Shown piece by piece: positions 35,523 through 43,226 of a stretch of 64,000 bases of DNA (the first letter of the stretch is position 1; every line of letters begins with the position of its first letter). Source of the stretch: Caldicellulosiruptor morganii (GTDB lineage Bacteria > Bacillota > Thermoanaerobacteria > Caldicellulosiruptorales > Caldicellulosiruptoraceae); NCBI RefSeq assembly GCF_026810225.1, contig NZ_CP113865.1, forward strand, positions 156,001-220,000, read 5' to 3'. Under the pieces are notes generated by a model. It searched no databases, had not been told where the DNA came from, and saw only the letters and a program-made list of their open reading frames with translations. The position numbers and the translations under genes are program-made.

Positions 35523-35993
35523 ATGAAGGAGCTAATTTCATATTCATACGAAGAAACACTTTCAATTGGCTACAAAATAGGTAAAAACCTTTTTAAAGGT
35601 GCAATTGTGACATTGCACGGGGATCTTGGCAGTGGCAAAACGGCAATAGCAAGGGGCATTGCTAAAGCTTTCATGGTAGATGATATCTCAAGCCCAACAT
35701 TTACCATATTCCACATTTATGAAGGAACAATCCCGGTGTATCACTTTGACATATACAGGGTAGAAGAGGATGAGCTTGAAGATATAGGATATGAGGAGTA
35801 TTTTTACAGCGGCGAAGGTGTGACTTTGATAGAGTGGGCGGACAGGCTGAAGAGGCTCTACCCTTTGGAGTGCTTGAAGATTACAATTCAGAAGATGGAT
35901 GAAGATGTTCGAAAAATTATCATAGAGGGCATAGGGGAAGAATACAAAAAGATAGAGGATGTGGTTGAAAAAGATGAAGATTCTGGCGATTGA
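35523..35993 (+). CDS. tsaE: tRNA t6A biosynthesis ATPase TsaE
   Basis: A 156-residue P-loop ATPase that cycles the TsaB-TsaD complex making N6-threonylcarbamoyladenosine at tRNA position 37. Walker A LHGDLGSGKTAIARG near residue 32; SSPTFTIFHIYEG and YHFDIYRVE are family blocks; LIEWADRL carries the conserved Trp. The end overlaps tsaB. tsaD and tsaC are not in this window. Confidence 0.93.
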   Translation: MKELISYSYEETLSIGYKIGKNLFKGAIVTLHGDLGSGKTAIARGIAKAFMVDDISSPTFTIFHIYEGTIPVYHFDIYRVEEDELEDIGYEEYFYSGEGVTLIEWADRLKRLYPLECLKITIQKMDEDVRKIIIEGIGEEYKKIEDVVEKDEDSGD

Positions 35994-36630
35994 GACATCG
36001 GGAAGAGTTGCAAGCGTCTGCGTACTTGACGAGGGGAAGATTATCTCAGAGATAACTCTCAACACAAAGCTTGTTCACTCTGTTATGTTAATTGACCTTA
36101 TAGACACAGTCCTTAAAAATGCTTCGATTGATATCTCTGACATAGACCTGTTTGCAGCATCAACAGGTCCCGGTTCATTCACAGGGCTGAGAATTGGTGT
36201 TTCAACCATAAAAGGGTTTTGCCTTGCACTCAGCAAACCCTGCGCTGCTGTAAACACTCTGGAAGCGCTTTGCTACAATTTTTATTTGTCATCGGATTTT
36301 TTGATGCCGATTTTAGATGCAAAATCCCAGAAGGTGTTTGCAGGGGTTTTCAGATTTGAAAATGGAGAGATTGTGACATATGAGCAGACTTCAATCATGT
36401 ATATTGAAATGGCAAGAGAAATTGCTGAAAAATACAACCCTGTTCTTCTTGGTGAGGGGCTGGATGTGTATGACTTTTCACCTTTTAGAATTGCACCAAA
36501 GTTTTTGCAGTATCAAAAAGCTTCAAATGTGGCTATTTTAGCAAAAAGGCTTGCAGAAAAAGGAAAGATACTTTCTCACTTTGATCTTGTTCCGCTGTAC
36601 TTAAAAAAATCCTATGCAGAAGGGAAATGA
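35974..36630 (+). CDS. tsaB: tRNA t6A biosynthesis scaffold TsaB (YeaZ)
   Basis: A 218-residue ASKHA-fold protein that pairs with TsaD. N-terminal MKILAIETSG and SVCVLDEG, then LFAASTGPGSFTGLRIGVST, are diagnostic. I choose ATG 35974; a TTG at 35965 or ATG at 35959 in the same frame cannot be excluded, since GAGG lies far upstream of 35974. It overlaps tsaE and is followed by rimI, a conserved bacterial order. Confidence 0.92.
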   Translation: MKILAIETSGRVASVCVLDEGKIISEITLNTKLVHSVMLIDLIDTVLKNASIDISDIDLFAASTGPGSFTGLRIGVSTIKGFCLALSKPCAAVNTLEALCYNFYLSSDFLMPILDAKSQKVFAGVFRFENGEIVTYEQTSIMYIEMAREIAEKYNPVLLGEGLDVYDFSPFRIAPKFLQYQKASNVAILAKRLAEKGKILSHFDLVPLYLKKSYAEGK

Positions 36631-36631
36631 A

Positions 36632-37087
36632 ATGACCTTAAAAGGTATTGTAAGGCGCATGACAGAAGAGGATATTGACAGTGTTTATGAGATAGAAAAG
36701 CTTTCTTTTTCTGTGCCGTGGAGCAGAGAAAGTTTCTTGGCAGAGATGGAGAACGAAAATGCCATCTATTTTGTCTACGAAGAGGACTCAAAAGTGTGGG
36801 GCTTTGCGGGGATGTACCACATAATAGATGAGGGGCATATAACAAACATCGCAGTGCATCCACAAAAGCGAAAACAGGGCATTGGCAGAGCGCTTCTTTC
36901 TGCCCTGCTTTGCTATGCAAAGGAAAACGGCATGGTTGCCCTCACACTTGAAGTGAGAAGCAAAAACATCCCTGCAATCTCGCTTTACAAAAGATTTGGA
37001 TTTGAAGAAGCAGGGCTTCGCAAAAACTACTATACAAATCCACCCGATGATGCCATCATAATGTGGCTTTATATTAAAGATAATTAG
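36632..37087 (+). CDS. rimI: Ribosomal protein S18 alanine N-acetyltransferase RimI
   Basis: A 151-residue GNAT enzyme. The acetyl-CoA loop is RKQGIGRALL within ITNIAVHPQKRKQGIG; LEVRSKNIPAISLYKRFGFEEAGLRKNYY is the RimI C-terminal signature. ATG 36632 lies 1 bp after the tsaB stop with GAAGGG upstream; an earlier ATG at 36614 is less likely. The usual next gene, tsaD, is replaced here by a mobile element. Confidence 0.9.
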   Translation: MTLKGIVRRMTEEDIDSVYEIEKLSFSVPWSRESFLAEMENENAIYFVYEEDSKVWGFAGMYHIIDEGHITNIAVHPQKRKQGIGRALLSALLCYAKENGMVALTLEVRSKNIPAISLYKRFGFEEAGLRKNYYTNPPDDAIIMWLYIKDN

Positions 37088-37195
37088 AATCTACCAAGAA
37101 GGCTCACTCCCGTTCTGTATATCAAATTGGCAAAAGTTGTTGTGTCTTTTTCTTTGTATATGGTCATCTCTTTTTTCATTTTATCTAAAGCATAG

Positions 37196-38541
37196 TAAGA
37201 AGACTCCATCTTCTACAAGATGGAGATGAATTGCTAAAAATGTGGTAAAATATTTCTGGGTGATGTTAAATGTACAAAACACAAAAAAATCATATAAGAT
37301 GTGATAAGAAAACATACAAACTTTTGCGAAAGCTCTGTCACTTTTCAAAAAACCTGTACAACTATGCCCTGTATCATATAAGACAGCACTATTTTCAAAC
37401 CCATGAACACCTGCGATATGAAAGTGTATATCACATTGCAAAAGGCAACGAAAACTACAGACTTTTGCCATCACAGGTTGCCCAGCAGACACTTATTTCG
37501 GTGGATGAATCTTTTAAATCTTTTTTGAACCTTTTGAAAGCCAAAAAAGAAGGAAAGATAAAATAGAGAGTTTTAATGCCAAAGTATCTGCCCAAGGAAG
37601 GAATGTATCAGATAGTTTTCCCAAAAGACCAGTTAAAAGTAGAAGACAGAAAAGTGAGACTTAGTCTTGGCAGAAGTTTTTCAAAGGAATTTGGGGTAAG
37701 ATACTTATATTTTGATTTGCCAAAAAACATTGCAGGCAAAAAGATTAAGGAAGTCAGGATAATCTCGAGATACCATGGGAAATGGTTTGAGATTGAGTAT
37801 GTGTATGAGGAAAAAGAGCAGGATTGTAAGCTTGACAGAAGCAGGATTTTGGCAATAGACCTTGGTTTAAACAACTTTGCAGCGCTTACGGATACCATTG
37901 GGACTGCCTTTTTGATAGAGGGCAGGTTTTTGAAATCAGTCAACCGATGGTACAACAAGGAAAAAGCAAGACTGCAGAGTGTATACTCCAAACAGGGAAT
38001 CAAATATGGTTCAAAACTTGCTCAAGTTTCTTTAAAAAGACAGCATATAGTTGATAACTTTTTAAATCAGGCTGTAAACGTTGTAGTTAAGCACTGTCTG
38101 GAAAATAAAATAGGAGTAGTTGTTGTGGGTAATATGAAAGAGATAAAGAAGGAGATAGAACTGGGGAAGGTGAACAATCAGAACTTTGTGGGAATCCCAT
38201 ACAAGAGGTTTAAGGGAAAATTAGAAGCAAAGTGCAGGTTATATGGTATAGAGTATATAGAGGTAGAGGGAAGCTACACATCACAGAGGTGCAGCAGATG
38301 TGGGGTGGTTGACAAGAGTAACAGAAAGCACAGGGGCTTGTATGTATGCAAGAAATGTGGGAATGTATTGAATGCAGATATAAATGGAGCGATAAACATA
38401 CTTTTGAAGGTAGCTGGTGAGTCTGCGATAAAGCAAATAATCAGTAGCGGGTGTGTGAACCATCCTGTGAGAATAAGGGTAGCTTAAAATGCTACCAAAC
38501 TTCTCGCGAAGCCTCCACCTCTACAGGTGGATGGTAGTTCA
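37196..38541 (+). mobile_element. IS200/IS605-type element, copy 1 (tnpB broken)
   Basis: About 1.35 kb almost identical to 50184-51530. The left end holds the hairpin CTCCATCTT-CTAC-AAGATGGAG; the right end has CCACCTCTACAGGTGG and GGATGGTAGTT. No Y1 transposase tnpA is present, so movement would need help in trans. Left flank is ATAG in both copies. On the minus strand, 37085-37195 is open for about 35 codons, possibly the tail of a gene cut by the insertion. Confidence 0.85.
37270..38487 (+). pseudogene. tnpB: tnpB pseudogene with nonsense codon
   Basis: Same 405-codon reading frame as the intact copy at 50258, but AAA-TAG-AGA at 37561-37569 replaces AAA-GAG-AAA, ending the protein after about 98 residues. 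The downstream part retains RuvC and zinc motifs and could reinitiate at ATG 37576 as a 303-residue fragment holding all catalytic residues. Whether the fragment is made is unknown. Confidence 0.88.
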
Positions 38542-38565
38542 CTATATCAGGATTGGTTTGTACTT

Positions 38566-40215
38566 TCAAAATTTTTTTGCAAGCTCCAAGAACTCTTCCT
38601 TTGGCATAGGCTTTCCAAACAGATAACCCTGGCCAAAGTCGCACATGAAGCTTTTTAAAAGCTCGGCCTGTTTTTCATTTTCTATTCCTTCAGCAACAAC
38701 TTTCAGCTCCAGAATATGAGAAAGGTCAATAAGACTTTTTGCTATTTTTTGCTCTTTCTGGTCGTCTGTCATGTTTTGTATAAAACTTCTGTCAATCTTG
38801 ACAACATCAATGGGTAGCTGCTTTAAGTAGTTCAAAGATGAATAACCTGTTCCAAAATCGTCCAGCAGGATTTTGATCCGGTTTTTCTTCAGGCTATTCA
38901 GTATATCAATTGTATTTTGCGGGTCAACCATTGCAACAGACTCTGTAATTTCTATTCCAAGTGAGGAAGGTTCTACTTTGAAATTGTCAATAGATGAAAG
39001 AATAGACTCAACAAAGCTTGCGCTTGAAAATTCTCTGAGAGAAACATTTACAGAGACATAGAAATTTCCATTTAGAGTTTGCATGAAGTGGCCAAGGTCA
39101 AAAAGAGCTCTTTTTACCACCCACTTACCTATCTGAGAAATAAGCCCTGTTTGCTCGGCAATGGGGATAAACTCAAGAGGTGGAATAAAACCTTTTTCGG
39201 GGTGTATCCACCTGATGAGTGCTTCTGCGCCGGCTATTTTCATATTGTTCAAATTGATTATTGGCTGATAATACAGAACAAACTCTTCGTTCTCAACAGC
39301 TTTTTTCAGGCTTTGTTCAAACTCAAATCGCTTTTGCAAAATTTCATCCATTTGCAAACTGTAAAAACAGTATGTATTCTTCCCTTTTTCTTTTGCACTC
39401 AAAAGCGCTTTGTCTGCGTTTTTAAGAAGTGTCATGGCATCGCTACCGTCTGATGGGTAAATAGAAATCCCCATGCTCGGTGTGATGTAAAAATCATAGT
39501 CCATAACATCCCATGGTCTGGAAAATGAGTCAAAAATTTTGTAGATAAAATAGTTAAGTATGTTCAAATCAATAAAGTTGTAAAGAATAATGGCAAATTC
39601 ATCGCCTGTGATACGAGCAACAAAGCCATTTTCGCCTATTGTTTGTTTTAGCCTGTTTGCAATTTCTCGCAGGACAATATCACCCGTTTCATGACCAAGT
39701 GTGTTGTTGATTTTTCCAAAATTATCAATATCAATATAGATAAGAGCAAGCTGCTGCCCTTTAAAGGCAGCTTCTTTTATGAACTTTTCAAGCATGAGCA
39801 GAAAATGATTCCTGTTGGGAAGACCTGTTAAAGTGTCAAAATATGCAAGCTCTCTGACTTTTTCCTGATTCTTTACAAGCTTTTTGTATTGAACAATTAG
39901 CTTTTCCTTTGTCTGGGCAAGCTCATCATTGGTTTTTTGCAGATTATCAAGAGCATTTTGCAGCCTATTTTCGGATACATACAGTGTGTAGAGCTTGTTG
40001 CGAATGAGAATGTACAAAAGACTTGCTGTGATTGTTACAAAGAAAGCGCCTTTTAACATTGAAAGAATGGAATAAAGTTTGGTGCTGGTTGATATAAAAT
40101 TCAAAGCATAGTCAGAGGCAATAATCCACAAAATACTAACAGCTGCATAGATTATTGCAATTTTAAATGCGTAATTGTTAGCTTTGCAGTTTAGGTCTCT
40201 ATCATGATTTTTCAT
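38566..40215 (-). CDS. Membrane GGDEF-EAL protein (c-di-GMP turnover)
   Basis: A 549-residue protein with two N-terminal membrane helices (about 17-36 and 48-70), a short coiled coil, a GGDEF domain and an EAL domain. The GGDEF signature is TGDEF, a first-position variant, so cyclase activity is uncertain. The EAL domain keeps EALIRW, NVSLREF, EITES, DDFGTGYSSL and KIDRSF with the expected acidic residues, so c-di-GMP phosphodiesterase activity is likely. It is transcribed toward the mobile element and has no operon partners. Confidence 0.9.
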   Translation of the reverse strand: MKNHDRDLNCKANNYAFKIAIIYAAVSILWIIASDYALNFISTSTKLYSILSMLKGAFFVTITASLLYILIRNKLYTLYVSENRLQNALDNLQKTNDELAQTKEKLIVQYKKLVKNQEKVRELAYFDTLTGLPNRNHFLLMLEKFIKEAAFKGQQLALIYIDIDNFGKINNTLGHETGDIVLREIANRLKQTIGENGFVARITGDEFAIILYNFIDLNILNYFIYKIFDSFSRPWDVMDYDFYITPSMGISIYPSDGSDAMTLLKNADKALLSAKEKGKNTYCFYSLQMDEILQKRFEFEQSLKKAVENEEFVLYYQPIINLNNMKIAGAEALIRWIHPEKGFIPPLEFIPIAEQTGLISQIGKWVVKRALFDLGHFMQTLNGNFYVSVNVSLREFSSASFVESILSSIDNFKVEPSSLGIEITESVAMVDPQNTIDILNSLKKNRIKILLDDFGTGYSSLNYLKQLPIDVVKIDRSFIQNMTDDQKEQKIAKSLIDLSHILELKVVAEGIENEKQAELLKSFMCDFGQGYLFGKPMPKEEFLELAKKF

Positions 40216-40305
40216 TTTTAATTCTTCACCACATTCTAATATAAATTCTAAGTATATTTATACCCATTATAAGGTAAATAAAAACCATAAATTCAATCCT
40301 GATTA

Positions 40306-40334
40306 TTGACATATGCCAGAAATGAATATAAAAT
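40306..40334 (+). promoter_or_regulatory. Promoter and TTGACATATGCCA operator of the Mrp gene
   Basis: TTGACA (40306-40311), 17-bp spacer, TAAAAT (40329-40334). The -35 box lies in TTGACATATGCCA, which recurs at the DUF5320 promoter at 41289. Shared regulation of both units is implied. Confidence 0.75.
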
Positions 40335-40375
40335 AAAAGGGCAAAGGGAAACTTTACTGTAAGGAGAGATTTGAG

Positions 40376-41164
40376 TTGAGAGAAAATGTGATGCATCCCA
40401 TTGCCAAAAATGAGTTTACCGATGTTAAAAAGATTTACGCGGTTGTCAGTGGCAAAGGCGGGGTTGGCAAAAGCCTTGTTACCTCCCTTTTGGCTGTAGG
40501 TTTGAGAAGAGAAGGGTTTGAGGTCGGAGTGTTTGATGCTGACATTACAGGTCTATCCATTCCGAAGATTTTCGGGGTAAATGGTGCAAAAGTTGATTCT
40601 GACTCAAAAGCAATTTATCCGGTTAGAACTCACAATGATATAAGAATAATGTCAATGAACCTGCTTTTAAATAAAGAGGATGCACCTGTTATCTGGAGAG
40701 GGCCACTCATTGCAAAAACAATAGAACAGTTCTGGACAGAGGTTGGATGGGGTGTACTGGATTATCTTTTGATTGACATGCCACCCGGCACAGGTGATGT
40801 TGTTCTGACAGTTTTTCAGTCAATCCCGATTGATGGAATAATAATTGTAACATCACCTCAGGACCTTGTATCTTTGATAGTCAAAAAAGCCTACAACATG
40901 GCAAAACAAATGGATATACCAATTGTGGGAATTGTTGAGAATATGAGCTACGCAATATGTCCTCATTGCGGCAAAGAGATTGAAATCTTTGGTAAAAGCA
41001 AATTGGAAAGCATAGCTAAGGATTTGAATTTAAAAATCCTGGGCAGGGTTCCAGTAGACCCAGAACTTACCAAACTCTGTGATGAGGGCGAAATTGAGAA
41101 GGCAAGAAATCTGTATCTGGATTCCTGTTTGGAGGTTTTGAAAAAGGAGATTGAAAAGGACTAA
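40376..41164 (+). CDS. Mrp/NBP35-family Fe-S carrier P-loop ATPase
   Basis: A 262-residue deviant-Walker ATPase. VVSGKGGVGKSLVTSLLA is the P-loop with the signature lysine; DYLLIDMPPGTGD and TSPQDLVSL follow; CPHCGKEI near residue 205 is the CxxC pair that holds a bridging [4Fe-4S] cluster. TTG start with AAGGAG 9 bp upstream. It heads the small cluster with DUF5320, Fur-like, NifX-like and DUF134 genes and shares their operator, suggesting a joint role in Fe-S or metal-cofactor handling. Confidence 0.88.
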   Translation: MRENVMHPIAKNEFTDVKKIYAVVSGKGGVGKSLVTSLLAVGLRREGFEVGVFDADITGLSIPKIFGVNGAKVDSDSKAIYPVRTHNDIRIMSMNLLLNKEDAPVIWRGPLIAKTIEQFWTEVGWGVLDYLLIDMPPGTGDVVLTVFQSIPIDGIIIVTSPQDLVSLIVKKAYNMAKQMDIPIVGIVENMSYAICPHCGKEIEIFGKSKLESIAKDLNLKILGRVPVDPELTKLCDEGEIEKARNLYLDSCLEVLKKEIEKD

Positions 41165-41244
41165 AAAGCTTATGAAGTGGCTTTTTTAAGATAGCTTTAA
41201 ATTTTTTTAAACTGCAAATCTTGGCTTTTTTTTGGTAGCTTGAG

Positions 41245-41277
41245 TGCCCCTGTGAGTACACGGGGCAAAATTTTTTT
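41245..41277 (+). terminator. Terminator after the Mrp gene
   Basis: TGCCCCTGTG / CACGGGGCA with one bulge, followed by AAAATTTTTTT. A weaker AAAAAGC/GCTTTTT stem precedes it at 41162-41187. Confidence 0.75.
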
Positions 41278-41284
41278 CAAAAAA

Positions 41285-41339
41285 GTTATTGACATATGCC
41301 AAAAACAGAGTATAATTATAATTAGCATATGCCAATAAC
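41285..41339 (+). promoter_or_regulatory. Promoter with paired TTGRCATATGCCAA operators upstream of DUF5320
   Basis: -35 TTGACA (41289-41294), 16-bp spacer, -10 TATAAT (41311-41316). Site A, GTTATTGACATATGCC (41285-41300), overlaps the -35; site B, GCATATGCCAATAAC (41325-41339), is its near-exact inverted copy just after the -10. Between them TATAATTATAATTA could also be a Fur/PerR-like box. The arrangement fits tight repression. Confidence 0.8.
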
Positions 41340-41371
41340 AAAAATCAAAAATTGTTCTGGAGGTGAAAAAC

Positions 41372-41602
41372 ATGCCTTGGGGTTTTGGACCTGCATGGGC
41401 AGGAAGAGGATTTGCAAGAGGCTCTGGCAGAGGTTTTGGTGGAGGTTATGGCAGAGGTCTTGGAGTTTGCAAATGGCTGTATTTTAATCAATCCAGCGAT
41501 GTTCCTTTTGCTAAAGAGGCTTTAGAGTATGAGAAGCAGGTTTTGGAGCAGAGGTTAAAGTTGATTGACAAGCTTCTTTCAAATGATCAGAAGCAGGAGT
41601 AG
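41372..41602 (+). CDS. Small glycine/arginine-rich DUF5320 protein
   Basis: A 76-residue protein starting MPWGFGPAWAGRGFARG, a Gly/Arg-rich N-terminal half, then a coiled-coil C-terminal half (EALEYEKQVLEQRLKLIDKLL). This two-part layout is typical of DUF5320 proteins, which cluster with NifX-like and Mrp genes in anaerobes; function unknown. ATG 41372 follows GGAGGTG. It is followed by a hairpin that may limit read-through to the Fur-like gene. Confidence 0.78.
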   Translation: MPWGFGPAWAGRGFARGSGRGFGGGYGRGLGVCKWLYFNQSSDVPFAKEALEYEKQVLEQRLKLIDKLLSNDQKQE

Positions 41603-41621
41603 AAGCTAAAATTGCTTTTAA

Positions 41622-41654
41622 GGGGGGCTTTCTTAACCAAATTTTATGCCCCCC
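41622..41654 (+). terminator. Hairpin/terminator after DUF5320
   Basis: GGGGGGC and GCCCCCC form a 7-bp G-C stem over a 19-nt loop, followed by GAATAATTTTC. The weak T-run suggests a partial terminator or an mRNA-end stabiliser within the cluster. Confidence 0.55.
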
Positions 41655-41689
41655 GAATAATTTTCAATTTTAAAATATGGTGAAATGAT

Positions 41690-42172
41690 ATGGAAGTGTA
41701 TAAAAAAAGGCTGCTTAGAAATAATCAAATATGTGAAATAATACTTCACAGTTTAAAAGAAAATAACAATATTATAAGAAAAGAAGATTTAATAACAAAA
41801 TTGAAAAATATAGCAAGTTTGAGCACTATATATAGAGGAATAAGCAGATTGGAGAAAAGAGGATTGATAGTGGTATTTGACGTTGCCGGTGATAAATATA
41901 TTGCCGGCACTGGTGACCGAGAAGAGAGCTATAGTTTGGTCTTCTTTGTTTGTGATGTTTGTCATAGAATATTCTGGCTAAAGCTTAGCAACAAAGCGCT
42001 TGAGAAGATAAAAACAAAGATTAAAGAGCTTTACGATTTTGACTCAAAATTTATACTGTACGAATTTCACGGGGTTTGCAAAAGTTGCTTGCTTGTCAAA
42101 AGTAAAAATTCATTGAGTTCGAAAAAGAAGGAGGAAGAGTTTTGTGAAAATAGCAGTTATGCTAATGGGTAA
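41690..42172 (+). CDS. Fur-family transcriptional regulator
   Basis: A 160-residue regulator. The winged helix includes ASLSTIYRGISRLEKRGLI, the Fur recognition-helix signature; FVCDVCHRIFWL and GVCKSCLL are the two CxxC pairs of the structural zinc. The usual His-rich regulatory site between DNA-binding and dimer domains is poorly conserved, and a Lys/Ser/Glu-rich tail is added. It overlaps the NifX-like gene by 29 bp. It is a good candidate for the operators at 40306 and 41285, but its box type is not a classical Fur box. Confidence 0.82.
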   Translation: MEVYKKRLLRNNQICEIILHSLKENNNIIRKEDLITKLKNIASLSTIYRGISRLEKRGLIVVFDVAGDKYIAGTGDREESYSLVFFVCDVCHRIFWLKLSNKALEKIKTKIKELYDFDSKFILYEFHGVCKSCLLVKSKNSLSSKKKEEEFCENSSYANG

Positions 42173-42563
42173 CAAAATAAGCCCGCACTTTGGAGGAAGT
42201 GAAAGAGTTTGCATATATACAGTCGAAAATGGTGCTGTAGTAAACAAAGAATATTTTGACATGCCGGAGCACAGAGCGGGTATTTTTGCAAAGTTTGTAA
42301 AAGAAAAAGGAGCAGAGGTTGTTATTGCAGGTTCAATGGGTGAGAGGGCAAGATATATTTTCGATAGTCTTGGCATAAAGTACTTCATAGGTGTTCTGGG
42401 CTCTCCGGATGAAGCGGTGGAAAAGCTGTTAAAAGGTGAGCTAAAATCAAATCTGGCAATTGCTGATGAAATTCATGAAAGAGAAGAAGGAATGCATCAT
42501 CATTCACATGGTTCCCATGAACATTTCCATGGTCATTTGCACAGGCATAGAAAAGACTTTTGA
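42144..42563 (+). CDS. NifX/MTH1175-like dinitrogenase-cofactor-family protein with His-rich tail
   Basis: A 139-residue protein with an RNase-H-like NifX/NafY fold: KIAVMLMGNKISPHFGGSERV at the start, FDMPEHRAGIFAKFVKEKGAEVVIAGSMGERA, and LGSPDEAVEKLLKGEL. The last 25 residues hold ten His (EGMHHHSHGSHEHFHGH), a likely metal-binding extension. GTG start. No nitrogenase genes are in view, so a general metal or Fe-S cluster carrier role is more likely than FeMo-cofactor synthesis. Confidence 0.85.
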   Translation: MKIAVMLMGNKISPHFGGSERVCIYTVENGAVVNKEYFDMPEHRAGIFAKFVKEKGAEVVIAGSMGERARYIFDSLGIKYFIGVLGSPDEAVEKLLKGELKSNLAIADEIHEREEGMHHHSHGSHEHFHGHLHRHRKDF

Positions 42564-42686
42564 GATTTTTAGTACCGGTTTTTAGAAAAATAAATGGGCT
42601 TTAAAAAAATTTGTGGTATAATCTAAATGAAAGACTAAAGATAGCTTTAAGACAAAAAGTATAAACAGAATTTTCTTAAAAGTGAT

Positions 42687-42713
42687 GGGCAGGAGAAAAG
42701 TCCTGCCTTTTTG
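42687..42713 (+). terminator. Hairpin terminator in the DUF134 leader
   Basis: GGCAGGA-GAAAAG-TCCTGCC followed by TTTTTG. A TATAAT box lies upstream at 42617-42622 and the DUF134 start is downstream at 42747. It may therefore attenuate that gene, or simply end the NifX-like transcript. Confidence 0.7.
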
Positions 42714-42746
42714 TTAATAAAATTTTTGAAAAAGGGGGACTTTTAT

Positions 42747-43169
42747 TTGCCAAGACCTGTAAGATGCAGAAGGGTTGAGTTTTTGCCAAAGTTCAGGTAT
42801 TTTGCACCATCTGATAAAGCAGAAGATGAAGTTTTGCTTAAAATAGAGGAGCTTGAGGCAATAAGGCTCAAAGATTTGCTGGGACTTATGCAGGAAGAAT
42901 GTGCACAGAAGATGCAAATCTCGCGCCAGACATTTCAGCTTATATTGGAACAGGCACGGAAAAAGGTTGCAGATGCACTGATAAACGGCAAAGCCATAAG
43001 AATTGAAGGCGGCAACTATGTTTTTGGAAGTTGCAGCTATGTTTGCCTAAATTGCGGAAAAGTCTTTGAGTCGGACAAATGCGAATGTCCTGAATGCCAC
43101 TCGGACAGGGTTGTATGTCAGAAAGGCAAAGGGAAGGGGCATTGCTTCAGACACCACGGCAGAAACTGA
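42747..43169 (+). CDS. DUF134-family DNA-binding protein with zinc ribbon
   Basis: A 140-residue protein. I start it at TTG 42747 because family members begin [M]PRPxxCRRVxFLP and AAGGGGG lies upstream; a longer frame to 42711 runs into the terminator. A sigma-70-region-4-like helix-turn-helix follows (LIKIEELEAIRLKD...QEECAQKMQISRQTFQLILE), then Cys pairs CLNCGKVF and CECPEC forming a zinc ribbon absent from many family members. Probably a regulator belonging to the Mrp/NifX-like cluster. Confidence 0.85.
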   Translation: MPRPVRCRRVEFLPKFRYFAPSDKAEDEVLLKIEELEAIRLKDLLGLMQEECAQKMQISRQTFQLILEQARKKVADALINGKAIRIEGGNYVFGSCSYVCLNCGKVFESDKCECPECHSDRVVCQKGKGKGHCFRHHGRN

Positions 43170-43180
43170 TGGATATAAAA

Positions 43181-43215
43181 AGAGGCTGGGTGAAAAAACC
43201 AGCCTCTATATTTTT
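43181..43215. terminator. Bidirectional terminator between DUF134 and DUF1646 genes
   Basis: AGAGGCTGG / CCAGCCTCT, 9-bp perfect stem with a 9-nt A-rich loop, followed by ATATTTTTG; convergent genes on both sides. Confidence 0.8.
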
Positions 43216-43226
43216 GCATTTTTTGC

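Noticed and set aside
37561..37569. TAG in tnpB copy 1 as a recoded (pyrrolysine) or suppressed codon
   Set aside because: The near-identical copy has GAG at this site and nothing here suggests UAG recoding; a point mutation is simpler.
42144..42563. Nitrogenase FeMo-cofactor protein as evidence for nitrogen fixation
   Set aside because: No nif structural or assembly genes are present in the window; this family is widespread in non-fixing anaerobes.
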